From: Acidobacteriota bacterium
Lineage (GTDB): Bacteria; Acidobacteriota; Vicinamibacteria; Vicinamibacterales; UBA2999
Assembly (NCBI GenBank): GCA_021730945.1
Contig: JAKFYH010000004.1
Span: 1-32,356 of the forward strand
Direction of reading: 5' to 3'
DNA: 32,356 nucleotides
Position numbers and translations under genes: made by a program. Positions within the stretch are counted from its first letter, which is position 1; every line of letters begins with the position of its first letter. This document shows, piece by piece, positions 7,809-16,094 of this stretch. The notes beneath the pieces were generated by a model that ran no database searches, was not told where the DNA came from, and saw only the letters and a list, made by a program, of their open reading frames with translations.

Positions 7809-9569
7809 GTGAAGCAATTCCTGCTGGTCGTGATGGTCTGGGGTCTGGCCACCGCCGTGGCGCAGGCCCAGGGTGGCGGCGGACAGTTTCCGGGCGGCCC
7901 CGGCGGCGGTCAGTTCCCCGGTGGTGGCCCGGGACAGCGGGGACAGGCGCGGGCGCTCCCGCTGCGCGACGATGCCCCCCGCGGCACGGCCATCATGCGC
8001 GGCCAGATCGTGGCCGCCGATAACGGCGCGCCGATCCGCCGCGCGCAAGTGCGCGTGATGTCTGCCGAAGCCCGGGAAAGCCGCCTGGCGGCGACCGACG
8101 CGCAAGGGCGCTTCGAAATCAAGGAACTGCCGGCCGGCCGCTACACCATGACCGCCAGCAAGGGCGGCTTCGTCTCGCTGCAGTACGGCCAGCGCCGCCC
8201 CTCAGAGTCAGGCACGCCCATCGAACTGGGCGATGGCCAGTCCCTCGACAAGCTCCAGATCGCCTTGCCCCGCGGCAGCGTGATCGGCGGACGCATCATG
8301 GATGAGTTCGGCGAACCGGTGGCCAACGCCGCGGTGGTCGCCATGCGCTACAGCTACGCTGCCGGCGGGCGCCGGCTGACGCCGGCCCCCGGCGGCAACT
8401 CTCGCGACACCACCGACGACCAGGGACACTTTCGCCTGTTCGGCTTGCCACCCGGTGAGTATTTCGTGAGTGCGACGCTGCGGTCCGGGGGCACCGAAGC
8501 CGCCGATCCCACCGGCGAGACCTCGGGCTACGCCGCTACCTACTACCCCGGCACGCCCAATCTCGGCGAAGCCAGCCGCGTGACGCTGGCGGTATCGCAG
8601 GAAAACACCACGGTGTCGTTCAGCCTGATCGCCACCCGATTGGTGCGCGTCACCGGCACGGTGCTGTCATCCGACGGCACGCCCGCCTCGGGCGCGACGA
8701 TTATGTTGCTGCCCGGGAATTCCGGCGGCGGCCGCGGCATTGCACTGCAGCAGGGCGGCAACGGCGCCCGGACCACTCCCACCGGCGCATTTCAAGTGGC
8801 CAACGTCGCGCCGGGCCGCTACCAGATGCAAGCGCGAACCGGGGGTCGCGGCGGCGAAGGCGAGCTGGCCCGCATGGATCTGGTGGTGGGCGCCGACGAT
8901 GTGACGGGCCTGACGATGGTGACGGCACCGGGCGCGACGATCACGGGAGCAGTGCTCAGCGACACCGGCGAGCCGCTCGATTTTCGAGCGTCGCAGTTGC
9001 AGATTGCCGCGCGGCCGGTCGACATCGACGTGGCCGGGATTGCCGGCGGCGGCGCTGGCCGCGTCGGTGACGACTGGAGCTTCGAGCTGCGCAACATCAC
9101 CGATGCCCGCCTGCTCCGGGTCAATGCGCCCAGTGGTTGGATTCTCAAGTCGGTGGGCCTCAATGGCCAGGACATTACCGATACACCCATCGAGTTTCCA
9201 CCTGGCCAGGCCGTCGGCGGTGTACAGGTGGTGCTGACCAAGAAGGTGACGGCGCTATCGGGCGCGGTGACCGACGCTCGCGGCAATCCGCTGCTCGACG
9301 CCACCGTGGTTGTGTTTCCAGCCGACGAGAAACTCTGGATGTTTCAGTCGCGATTCATCAAGGCGGCCCGGCCCGACCAGGCCGGCAGCTACCGCCTGAG
9401 CGGGCTGCCGCCGTCAGAAGATTACCTGGCCGTGGCGTTGCAGGGCCTGGAAGATGGCCAGGCCGGCGATCCCGACTTCCTGGCCTCGATCAAGGAACTG
9501 GCCACCAAGTTCACGCTCGGCGACGGCGAGACCAAGGCCGTCGACCTTAAACTCTCGACGCCGAAGTGA
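7809..9569 (+). CDS. secreted carboxypeptidase-regulatory-like domain protein (copy 2)
   Basis: A 586-residue tandem paralogue of the preceding protein. It has a signal peptide (MKQFLLVVMVWGLATAVAQA), then a Gly/Gln/Pro-rich segment (GGGGQFPGGPGGGQFPGGG) before the first module. The first module matches copy 1 closely (RGTAIMRGQIVA, PIRRAQVRVMS, GRFEIKELPAGRYTMTASKGG). Later modules contain GHFRLFGLPPGEYFVSATLRSG and GAFQVANVAPGRYQMQ, and the last one ends in KAVDLKLS. Length, module number and C-terminal architecture match copy 1, so the pair arose by gene duplication. No enzyme motif is visible. The GTG start is supported by the position of the signal peptide and an upstream -10 box. Confidence 0.82.
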   Translation: MKQFLLVVMVWGLATAVAQAQGGGGQFPGGPGGGQFPGGGPGQRGQARALPLRDDAPRGTAIMRGQIVAADNGAPIRRAQVRVMSAEARESRLAATDAQGRFEIKELPAGRYTMTASKGGFVSLQYGQRRPSESGTPIELGDGQSLDKLQIALPRGSVIGGRIMDEFGEPVANAAVVAMRYSYAAGGRRLTPAPGGNSRDTTDDQGHFRLFGLPPGEYFVSATLRSGGTEAADPTGETSGYAATYYPGTPNLGEASRVTLAVSQENTTVSFSLIATRLVRVTGTVLSSDGTPASGATIMLLPGNSGGGRGIALQQGGNGARTTPTGAFQVANVAPGRYQMQARTGGRGGEGELARMDLVVGADDVTGLTMVTAPGATITGAVLSDTGEPLDFRASQLQIAARPVDIDVAGIAGGGAGRVGDDWSFELRNITDARLLRVNAPSGWILKSVGLNGQDITDTPIEFPPGQAVGGVQVVLTKKVTALSGAVTDARGNPLLDATVVVFPADEKLWMFQSRFIKAARPDQAGSYRLSGLPPSEDYLAVALQGLEDGQAGDPDFLASIKELATKFTLGDGETKAVDLKLSTPK

Positions 9570-9576
9570 GGTCTGA

Positions 9577-9798
9577 ATGAGCATGCGATGCAAACAGTGC
9601 GCGGAGTCGTTTCCCAAGGGACAGCCCTACGACATGTGGGAAGTACGGCGGCAACATGTCTCGCCGGTCGATGTCGACAGCCTCACGACCACCGTGAACA
9701 TGGAAGACGCCGGCGTCTTCTGTTCGCGCAAGTGCTTGAGCGACTACCTCACGGCCGGCGATCGATCGGGCGTCTTCGATCTGGGGCGGCGGAAGTAG
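9577..9798 (+). CDS. small Cys-rich, possibly zinc-binding protein
   Basis: A 73-residue hydrophilic protein with four cysteines in two pairs: C-K-Q-C at residues 5-8 and C-S-R-K-C near residues 49-53. This spacing could bind one zinc ion in a ribbon-like fold. It starts 7 nt after the preceding stop, with GAGG about 5 nt upstream of the ATG, and so may be co-transcribed with the two secreted proteins. I do not recognise a named family. The paired Cys motifs, ribosome site and tight spacing favour a real gene; short length is the main reason for doubt. Confidence 0.6.
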   Translation: MSMRCKQCAESFPKGQPYDMWEVRRQHVSPVDVDSLTTTVNMEDAGVFCSRKCLSDYLTAGDRSGVFDLGRRK

Positions 9799-9806
9799 TC
9801 GACAAA

Positions 9807-10778
9807 TCAGAAGTAGTCGGAATGCCAATACACCACTTCCGCCGAGGCCAGGGGCGGTAACGGCAACAGGCGGTCGCGCAGCGGCCTGATCATCAGCACT
9901 TCCTGGGTCGGCATCGACGCGGCGATCGTGAGCTGTGGCGGCACCAGCGACTGCGGCCACCAGCCGCGGATTTCCGGCACGCGCTCGCTGGGATAGCGCG
10001 CCAGCATCACCTGCAGCATGGCGCCCAGGCGCGCGCCCGACGGATCGCGGTCTCCGGCCTCCTCGATCATCCAGCGGCCATCCTGCGCGGTCGCCACCAG
10101 GTATGCGACCGCCTGGTGCCCCTCTTCCACCACCAGGAACTCGGTCGTTCGCATGCCCGCGGGCGCCAGGCCAGACTGCAGTCGTTTCCTGGTGATGCCA
10201 AAGCGGATGAAGTCCTCACTGCGGTCGAGGGCCAGGCGGGCGCCGGCGGCTCGGGCGGCCGACATCTCGATGATGTTGGGCAGATCCCGGTCGTCGCCAC
10301 TTCGCACCAGCATGGCCGGCGCGCCGCCGCGCTTCTGATCCACTTCGATGGTCCACTCGGTCAGCGGCACCGGCACGAACTCGAGGCGCTCGTAGAAGGC
10401 GGGCGGAATCTCCGAGAACAACATCGCGAACTCGAATCCCTCGGCGACGGCCGTGTCGAGCATGCGGCTGAGCAGTTCCCGCGCGGCGCCGCGGCCGCGA
10501 TGGGCTTCGGCCGTGAATACCGCACCTATGCCAAGCACGCGGCGAATGCGGCCGTCGAAACGAAGCGACAGGTCGTAGCGCTTCGCACTCGACACCACGT
10601 GCGGGCCATCGACCAACGCGATCCGGTCGAGGTGGCCGGCGCCCCACGGCGTCTTGACCTGGGCCGCCCACGACTTGCCGTAGTGCTCGCGGGACAGCCC
10701 GTCGTTCCAAATTGAATAGGTGTCGTCGAGCACACGCTCGAGGACGGCACCGGCGGCCGGGACTACCTGAAGGGACAT
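9807..10778 (-). CDS. GNAT-family N-acetyltransferase, Eis-like two-domain type
   Basis: A 323-residue protein with an N-terminal GNAT domain. The acetyl-CoA binding motif is visible in VFTAEAHRGRGAARELLSRM (about residues 88-107; R-x-x-G-x-A pattern), followed by EGFEFAMLFSEIPPAFYERLEF, the usual GNAT strand 5/helix 4 region. The second half looks like another degenerate GNAT fold, and the layout resembles enhanced-intracellular-survival (Eis) type enzymes, which acetylate amines. It is cytosolic, with no signal peptide. Its 5' leader contains four units of the 18-bp repeat ending about 19 bp before the ATG, and no clear Shine-Dalgarno is present. The substrate cannot be inferred. Confidence 0.82.
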   Translation of the reverse strand: MSLQVVPAAGAVLERVLDDTYSIWNDGLSREHYGKSWAAQVKTPWGAGHLDRIALVDGPHVVSSAKRYDLSLRFDGRIRRVLGIGAVFTAEAHRGRGAARELLSRMLDTAVAEGFEFAMLFSEIPPAFYERLEFVPVPLTEWTIEVDQKRGGAPAMLVRSGDDRDLPNIIEMSAARAAGARLALDRSEDFIRFGITRKRLQSGLAPAGMRTTEFLVVEEGHQAVAYLVATAQDGRWMIEEAGDRDPSGARLGAMLQVMLARYPSERVPEIRGWWPQSLVPPQLTIAASMPTQEVLMIRPLRDRLLPLPPLASAEVVYWHSDYF

Positions 10779-10796
10779 GACGGGAACAAGCCTCTT

Positions 10797-10868
10797 GTCG
10801 GGAGGGCACTCCTGGTCGGGAGGGCACTCCTGGTCGGGAGGGCGCTCCTGGTCGGGAGGGCACTCCGG
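10797..10868 (+). repeat. 18-bp dispersed repeat, four near-identical units
   Basis: Units begin at 10797, 10815, 10833 and 10851. The consensus is GTCGGGAGGGCACTCCTG, with only three substitutions across the array. It lies in the divergent region between the GNAT gene and the DUF1800 operon, inside the probable 5' untranslated region of the GNAT gene. An ATG at 10879-10881 opens a frame through the whole array but is out of phase with the GNAT start. Confidence 0.95.
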
Positions 10869-10932
10869 TCGAGACGCGCATTAAACGATCACCCGGCGCG
10901 GCGGGTCGAATCAGCCAGTAAGAGGTTAACTC

Positions 10933-12495
10933 ATGTGGACACGCGTCATTCTCGTCTTGTCGCTGCTCGCCGTCGCCGCCGGCCGGCCGCAGGCCAGTGC
11001 GCCGCCATCACTTCCCGCGACCGACGGGGCCATCGTTCATGCACTAAACCGCCTGACCTACGGCCCGCGACCGGGCGACGTGGCGCGCGTGAAGGCCATG
11101 GGCCTGCAGCGCTGGATCGACCGCCAGCTCGACCCGTCGCGAATCGATGACGGCGTCCTGACCGCGTCGCTGGCCCGGCTGGAGACGCTGACGCTCGATT
11201 CGCAGACCATCCAGCGCGAGTACTCGGGCCCGGCGATGGTGGAGCGGCGCGAGCGGCAGCGCGACACCCCTGCCGGCGACGAGCCAAACCCCGTGACGCG
11301 CCCGCCTTCGCGAACGACCGGACAGTCGCAGGAAGAGATGGCCGCGCCCCGCACGAGACCGAGCGAGGCACAACTGAAAGACCGGCAAGTCATCGCCGAT
11401 CTCGAGGAAGCAAAGCTGCTGCGCGCGATTCACAGCGAACGGCAGCTGCAGGAAGTGCTCGTCGACTTCTGGTTCAACCACTTCAACGTGTTCGCGGGCA
11501 AAGGCGCGACGCGCAACTATCTGAGCGAGTACGAGCGCGAAGCCATCCGGCCGCACGTGCTCGGCAACTTCCGCGACATGCTCGAGGCCAGCGCGAAGAG
11601 CCCCGCCATGCTGTTCTATCTCGATAATTGGCAAAACGTCAGCCCCGACGCGTCGTCCCCAGGAGGCGCGCAGCGCCGACCCCAACGAAGGCCCGAAGGG
11701 CCGAGCCCCACAAGCGGCGCAGCCGCGAGCCCCACCCGCCTCGAAGTGGCGCGCCCCCAGAGAGGCATCAACGAAAACTACGCGCGCGAGCTCATGGAGC
11801 TTCACACCTTGGGTGTCGATGGCGGTTACACGCAGGCCGACGTCCAGAACGTGGCTCGCGCGCTCACCGGTTGGACGATTCAGCCGCGCGAGGGTTCGGG
11901 CACGCAGTTCGTGCCGCGGCTCCACGACGACAAAGCCAAGACGGTGCTCGGCCACACCCTCAAGGCCGGCGGCGGCGAGCGCGACCTCGAGCAGGTGCTC
12001 GATATCCTGGCGGCGCATCCGTCGACGGCGCGTCACATTGCCACCAAGCTGGCGGTGCGGTTCGTGAGCGACACACCGCCTGCCGCACTCGTGGATCGCG
12101 CGGCCGCGCGGTTCACCGCCACCGGGGGCGACCTGCGCGAGGTGGTGCGGACCATCATCACGTCGCCGGAGTTCTTCGCGCCCGACGCGCTTCGCGCGAA
12201 GGTGAAGACGCCGCTGGAGTTCGTGGCCAGCGCGCTGCGCGCCACCGGCGCGGAGGTCCGCACGGCGTTGCCGCTGGCGCGCGAGCTGCGCGACATGGGC
12301 ATGCCGCTTTATTTCTGCCAGCCGCCGACCGGCTACGACGACACCGCGACGACGTGGGTGTCGGCCGGGGCGCTGGTCAGCCGGATGAACTTCGCCGTGG
12401 CACTCGGCAAGAACGAAGTCCGCGGCGTGCGTATTGCCAATCCTCCCGACGATCTCGGCCAGGAGATTGGTTCACCCGCGTTCCAGAGACAGTGA
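10933..12495 (+). CDS. DUF1800 domain-containing secreted protein
   Basis: A 520-residue protein of the DUF1800 family, typically encoded beside DUF1501 as it is here. It has a signal peptide (MWTRVILVLSLLAVAAG) followed by HALNRLTYGPRPGDVARV, the family's usual opening. The central landmarks are VDFWFNHFNVFAGKG, a conserved LFYLDNWQ, and INENYARELMELHTLGVDGGYT, and the C-terminus has PTGYDDTATTWVSAGAL. Residues about 242-276, between LFYLDNWQ and the INENYAREL block, are a Pro/Arg/Ala-rich linker encoded by tandem mini-hairpin repeats. AGAGG lies 7 nt before the ATG. The biochemical role is unknown; the family is exported and co-occurs with a Tat-exported DUF1501 partner. Confidence 0.88.
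   Translation: MWTRVILVLSLLAVAAGRPQASAPPSLPATDGAIVHALNRLTYGPRPGDVARVKAMGLQRWIDRQLDPSRIDDGVLTASLARLETLTLDSQTIQREYSGPAMVERRERQRDTPAGDEPNPVTRPPSRTTGQSQEEMAAPRTRPSEAQLKDRQVIADLEEAKLLRAIHSERQLQEVLVDFWFNHFNVFAGKGATRNYLSEYEREAIRPHVLGNFRDMLEASAKSPAMLFYLDNWQNVSPDASSPGGAQRRPQRRPEGPSPTSGAAASPTRLEVARPQRGINENYARELMELHTLGVDGGYTQADVQNVARALTGWTIQPREGSGTQFVPRLHDDKAKTVLGHTLKAGGGERDLEQVLDILAAHPSTARHIATKLAVRFVSDTPPAALVDRAAARFTATGGDLREVVRTIITSPEFFAPDALRAKVKTPLEFVASALRATGAEVRTALPLARELRDMGMPLYFCQPPTGYDDTATTWVSAGALVSRMNFAVALGKNEVRGVRIANPPDDLGQEIGSPAFQRQ
11657..11758 (-). repeat. tandem mini-hairpin array (CCCC-spaced) inside the DUF1800 gene
   Basis: CCCC blocks begin at 11657, 11680, 11706, 11730 and 11754 (23-26 bp apart). 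Between them lie four hairpins with three-base GNA loops closed by C-G: GGCGC-GCA-GCGCC (11665-11677), GGCCC-GAA-GGGCC (11690-11702), GCGGC-GCA-GCCGC (11714-11726), and CGCCTC-GAA-GTGGCG with one T-T mismatch (11737-11751). Stem sequences differ while stem length, loop type and spacing are kept, so structure rather than sequence is conserved. The array stays in frame. Confidence 0.85.
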
Positions 12496-12502
12496 GGCGG
12501 TC

Positions 12503-13753
12503 ATGACGTCACGACGAGTGTTCCTCAAGAGCGGCGCGATGGCGATGGTCACGATGGGGTTGGCGCCGTCCTTCCTGGCCCGGACGGCGGCGGCCGGCTC
12601 TCGCAAGAAGCTGCTGATTACGGTGTTCCAGCGCGGCGCGGTCGACGGCCTGAACATGGTCGTCCCCTACGGCGAGGCCGACTACTATCGCGCGCGCCCG
12701 TCGATTGCGATTGCCAGGCCCGGCGCCGCCGAGGGCGCCATCGACCTCAACGGCTTCTTCGGGCTGCATCCGCGCATGTCGGCGTTCAAGCCATTGTGGG
12801 ATCGCGGGGAGCTCGCCATCGTCCAGGCCTCGGGGTCACACGACACCACGCGATCGCATTTCGACGCGCAGGACTACATGGAGTCGGCGACGCCTGGCGT
12901 CAAGAGCACGAAGGACGGGTGGCTAAATCGCTACCTGGCCGCCTCCGCCGCTCATGATGCCGCGGTCGCCGAGGGGCGCAACCCGCTGCGGGCGGTGGCG
13001 CTCACGTCGCAGATGCCGCGCACGCTGCAGGGCGCCGCGCCGGCGCTGGCCATGGGCAACACCGCCGACTTCACCGTCGCCGACATGAGCGCGCGCACCT
13101 CGTTCGAGGAGATCTACCAGGCCACGCACGACAAGTCTCTGAACGGCGCCGGCGGGGAGGCCTTCGAGGCCATGCGTACGCTGTCGAAGAAGACCGCCGG
13201 GCAGTACCGCCCCGCCAACGGCGCCGCCTATCCGCGCTCGCCGTTCGGGCAGGCGCTGCAGGAGATTGCACGGCTCGCCAAGTCGGACGTGGGCCTGGAA
13301 ATCGCGTTCGCCGAAAGCACGCAGTGGGACCATCACGTCAACCAGGGCGCAGCGACCGGGCAGATGGCCAACCGGCTCGACGACTTCTCGCGCGGCATCG
13401 CCGCGCTCGCGCAGGACCTGGGCGAGCGCATGGCCGATACGATCATTCTCACCATGTCGGAGTTCGGGCGGGCGGTGGCCGAGAACGGCAGCCGCGGCAC
13501 CGATCACGGTCACGGCAACGCGATGTTCGTGATCGGCGGCAGTGTGAAGGGCAAGGAGGTCTACGGCAAGTGGCCTGGCCTGAAGGCCGACCAGCGCTTC
13601 GAGGGCCGCGACCTGGCGGTGACCACCGACTTTCGCGACGTGTTCGGCGAGGTGGTGGTGAAGCACCTGGGCGCCAGCGCCGCCACGACGGCACGGGTGT
13701 TCCCCGGTTACGAAGTGAAGAGGTCAGCGTTTCACGGGGTGCTGAGAGCCTGA
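12503..13753 (+). CDS. DUF1501 family protein, Tat-exported
   Basis: A 416-residue protein. The N-terminus is a twin-arginine signal (SRRVFLKSG at residues 3-11, then a moderately hydrophobic stretch ending near RTAAAG), so it should be exported folded by the Tat system. DUF1501 belongs to the alkaline-phosphatase/sulfatase-like superfamily. Visible family segments are VFQRGAVDGLNMVVPYG, FFGLHPRMSAFKPLWDRGELAIVQASG, SHFDAQDYMESATPG, TMSEFGRAVAENGSRGTDHGHG and FPGY near the end. The His/Asp-rich GTDHGHG is a likely metal site. It starts 7 nt after the DUF1800 stop with GAGG about 5 nt upstream, so the two form an operon. The substrate is unknown. Confidence 0.9.
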   Translation: MTSRRVFLKSGAMAMVTMGLAPSFLARTAAAGSRKKLLITVFQRGAVDGLNMVVPYGEADYYRARPSIAIARPGAAEGAIDLNGFFGLHPRMSAFKPLWDRGELAIVQASGSHDTTRSHFDAQDYMESATPGVKSTKDGWLNRYLAASAAHDAAVAEGRNPLRAVALTSQMPRTLQGAAPALAMGNTADFTVADMSARTSFEEIYQATHDKSLNGAGGEAFEAMRTLSKKTAGQYRPANGAAYPRSPFGQALQEIARLAKSDVGLEIAFAESTQWDHHVNQGAATGQMANRLDDFSRGIAALAQDLGERMADTIILTMSEFGRAVAENGSRGTDHGHGNAMFVIGGSVKGKEVYGKWPGLKADQRFEGRDLAVTTDFRDVFGEVVVKHLGASAATTARVFPGYEVKRSAFHGVLRA

Positions 13754-13821
13754 CACCGACACGCCCCGAGACTGAAAGCTGTGGCACGAGGCCGCCATAG
13801 CCAGGGCTCGACCGGCGCCGC

Positions 13822-13929
13822 GCGCTTCAGCGTCGAGAGCCAACTGGTGACGATGCGGATCTCGTCGGTGCTCGTCTCTCCGCCCGCGCGCACCGCCAGA
13901 AACCGGCCGGCGTCGCCACTTGCCGTCTG
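13822..13929 (-). pseudogene. possible C-terminal remnant of a TolB-type beta-propeller protein
   Basis: One minus-strand frame reads GRFLAVRAGGETSTDEIRIV followed by TSWLSTLKR. This resembles the usual C-terminal strand-and-tail of acidobacterial TolB-propeller or serine/threonine-kinase proteins (an RFL strand, an I-x-V-V-strand, then a W-x-x-x-L-K ending). No start or upstream domain exists: the same frame runs back into the DUF4143 gene without similarity. I read it as a decayed gene end. The match is from family memory only. Confidence 0.3.
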
Positions 13930-13960
13930 GCCTGGGCGAATCTGCGGCTTCCCGCGGCCT

Positions 13961-15124
13961 TCACGCCAGCGGCGCCACGTCCTCCAAGAGCCGCGACAGC
14001 GCCACCGCGCGAATCCGGGGCGCCAGCGGAAAAGTGCGATCGCCGGCGTGAATCACGTCGAGACGTGACAGTTTCAAGTCCTTGAGCGCGGCCCTCATCG
14101 ACGGCGTGACCGCGGGCGCCACGGTCCGCTTGATCTCGAAGCCGATTCGCGTGCGACCGCGGACGACCAGCAGGTCCAGTTCCGCGCCCGCGTACGTGGC
14201 CCAGAAGTAGCATTCGTCCCATCGCGCGCGGAGCTGGTCTACGATCGACGCGATCGCAAATCCCTCGAACGAGGCGCCAACTTTCGGGTGCCGTTCCAAG
14301 TCTTCGCGTGCGCCGAGGTTGAGCAAGGCGTGCAGCACTCCGCTATCGGCAATGTAGATCTTCGGCGACTTGACCTGCCGCTTGCCAAGGTTCTCGTGCC
14401 ACGGAAGGAGAATCCGGACCACGAAAGTCGCGGCCAACAGATCGAGATATCGCCGGACAGTCATATCCGAGACGCCGAACGACCGGGCGAACTCCGAGGC
14501 GTTCCACACCTGCCCGTGGTAATGCGCCAGCATCGTCCAGAAGCGGCGGAGCGTCGTGGCGGGAATCGAGACGCCAAGCTGGGGCAGGTCGCGGGCGAGG
14601 AAGGTATCGACGAAATCCAGCCGCCAATCCAGGCTGGCGCGGCCTGATCGCGCCAGGAAGGAGAGCGGAAAGCCGCCGCGCAACCACAGCTGGTCCAGGC
14701 GCGCGGCCCCGACCTCGTCGATGGCGAATGGCCCCAGTTCGTGAAAGGCCAGGCGGCCTGCCAGCGACTCCGACGACTGTTGAAGCAGCGCCGGCGAGGC
14801 GCTGCCGAGGACGAGAAAACGGGCCGGCGTCCGGGGGCGATCCGCCAGGACCCGCAACACCGGGAAGAGTTCCGGCCGCCGTTGGACTTCGTCCAGGATC
14901 ACCAGGCCACGCAGCGGCCGGAGGGCCAGCATCGGGTCAGCCAGGCTGGCGACGTCGCCGGGATCCTCCAGGTCGAAGGTCGTCACCGGCCCGTGCCACG
15001 CCGTGGCGATGGCCCTGGCCAGGGTGGTCTTGCCCACCTGGCGGGGCCCGAGAATGGCCACCGCCGGCGACCGCTTCAGGAGCTGCTGAAGGCGGCCTAG
15101 GTGCCGCTGGCGGTGGATATCCAT
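13961..15124 (-). CDS. AAA+ ATPase with C-terminal DUF4143 domain
   Basis: A 387-residue protein of the widespread AAA/DUF4143 group. Walker A is GPRQVGKTTLARA (residues 28-40), Walker B is GLVILDEVQRRPELFPVLR, and VLGSASPALL is the sensor 1 region. The C-terminal half shows the DUF4143 pattern: LSFLARS, DLPQLGVSIPATTLRRFW, a winged-helix-like SEFARSFGVSDMTVRRYLDLLAATFVV, YIADSGVLHALL, and a nuclease-like ending, CYFWATYAGAELDLLVVRG then IGFEIKRT. The role of the family is unclear; members are patchily distributed and often flanked by remnants, as here. ATG 15124 is chosen because the protein begins with the expected MDIHRQRHLGRLQQLL and a strong promoter ends 7 nt upstream. Confidence 0.88.
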   Translation of the reverse strand: MDIHRQRHLGRLQQLLKRSPAVAILGPRQVGKTTLARAIATAWHGPVTTFDLEDPGDVASLADPMLALRPLRGLVILDEVQRRPELFPVLRVLADRPRTPARFLVLGSASPALLQQSSESLAGRLAFHELGPFAIDEVGAARLDQLWLRGGFPLSFLARSGRASLDWRLDFVDTFLARDLPQLGVSIPATTLRRFWTMLAHYHGQVWNASEFARSFGVSDMTVRRYLDLLAATFVVRILLPWHENLGKRQVKSPKIYIADSGVLHALLNLGAREDLERHPKVGASFEGFAIASIVDQLRARWDECYFWATYAGAELDLLVVRGRTRIGFEIKRTVAPAVTPSMRAALKDLKLSRLDVIHAGDRTFPLAPRIRAVALSRLLEDVAPLA

Positions 15125-15162
15125 ACCTTGAATTATCAATCGTATGTATTGAATTTTCAAGG
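15125..15162 (-). promoter_or_regulatory. sigma-70-type promoter embedded in an AT-rich inverted repeat
   Basis: On the minus strand: TTGAAA (15155-15160, five of six to -35), a 17-bp spacer, GATAAT (15132-15137, five of six to -10), then seven bases to the ATG of the DUF4143 gene. The same stretch is an imperfect inverted repeat with 15-base arms (15126-15140 and 15148-15162; 12 of 15 paired, outer seven perfect: CCTTGAA/TTCAAGG) around a 7-base loop. It is much richer in A/T than its surroundings. A dimeric regulator bound here would cover the whole promoter. Confidence 0.65.
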
Positions 15163-15200
15163 TCACGGCGATGCCATACCCAGCGGCCTGGTGGCGCATA

Positions 15201-15224
15201 TATAATCCGCCCTTCAGGGGGTGA
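15201..15224 (+). promoter_or_regulatory. consensus -10 box and strong ribosome site for the secreted-protein operon
   Basis: TATAAT at 15201-15206 matches the -10 consensus exactly; no good -35 is seen at 16-18 bp. AGGGGGTGA at 15216-15224 is nearly the full anti-Shine-Dalgarno complement and sits 6 nt before the ATG at 15231. This selects that ATG over the in-frame GTG at 15225. Unlike several neighbours, this gene has a leader. Confidence 0.6.
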
Positions 15225-15230
15225 GTGCTT

Positions 15231-16094
15231 ATGCGGTGGGTTTCGGTCTTGAAGGCATCGGCGGTGGCTGGGGTGGTCGCGGCAGCGGTAGCACTCACGG
15301 CCATGCCGTCGGTGACCGGGCAATCCCGGACCTCCGGGATACCACGCCTGAACGGCAAGCCGGATCTGAACGGTCTCTGGCAGACCATCAATACCGCCAA
15401 CTGGGACATCCAGGCGCATAGCGCCAAGCCCGCGCTGGCGATGCGGCCCGGACCGGTCGTGCCGGTGCCGGCCAAGGAAGTACTCGCGTTTGGCGCGGTC
15501 GGCTCGGTCCCGAGCGGCCTCGGCGTGGTCGACGGCAACGACCTGCCGTATTTGCCGGAGGCGCTGAAGAAGAAGGAAGAGAACCAGGCCAACTGGCTGA
15601 CGCGTGACCCGGAGATCAAGTGCTACCTGCCGGGTGTCCCACGGGCCACCTACATGCCGCACCCGTTCCAGATCTTCCAGGGTGACGGTTCGTTCTTCAT
15701 CGCCTACGAATTTGCCGGCGCCGTGCGCAACGTCTACCTGAAGGACCCCGGGCCTGCCGCCATCGACAGTTGGATGGGCCAGTCGTTCGGCCGCTGGGAC
15801 GGCGACACGTTCGTGATTGAAGTCTCTGGCTTCAACGACCAGTCGTGGTTCGATCGCGCCGGCAATCACCACACCGAACAACTGACGGTCACCGAACGCT
15901 ACACGATGACCGATGCCGATCACATCACCTACCAGGCCACCATCACCGATCCCGGCACGTTCTCGAAGCCGTGGACGATGACCATGCCGCTGTACCGGCG
16001 AGTGGAGCGTGGCGCACGGCTGGGACAATTCAAGTGCGTCGAGTTTGTCACCGAGTTGATGTACGGCCACCTGCGCAAGGAGCCTCTCAAATGA
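15231..16094 (+). CDS. secreted protein of an uncharacterised acidobacterial family (first of a pair)
   Basis: A 287-residue exported protein with a Sec signal (MRWVSVLKASAVAGVVAAAVALTAM trimmed near SVTGQS). The mature part opens with LNGKPDLNGLWQTINTANWD and contains CYLPGVPRATYMPHPFQIFQ. Its C-terminal half reads SFGRWDGDTFVIEVSGFND, HHTEQLTVTERYTM and ITYQATITDPGTFSKPWTM. The same core order recurs in the next protein, so the two belong to one structural family. No enzyme signature is recognised. The start follows a near-perfect ribosome site. The stop overlaps the next start by 4 nt (ATGA), giving strong translational coupling. Confidence 0.78.
   Translation: MRWVSVLKASAVAGVVAAAVALTAMPSVTGQSRTSGIPRLNGKPDLNGLWQTINTANWDIQAHSAKPALAMRPGPVVPVPAKEVLAFGAVGSVPSGLGVVDGNDLPYLPEALKKKEENQANWLTRDPEIKCYLPGVPRATYMPHPFQIFQGDGSFFIAYEFAGAVRNVYLKDPGPAAIDSWMGQSFGRWDGDTFVIEVSGFNDQSWFDRAGNHHTEQLTVTERYTMTDADHITYQATITDPGTFSKPWTMTMPLYRRVERGARLGQFKCVEFVTELMYGHLRKEPLK

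Noticed and set aside
10216-10881. Alternative minus-strand gene starting at 10881 and translating the repeat array
   Set aside because: It is out of frame with the GNAT domain and becomes a shadow frame of that gene.
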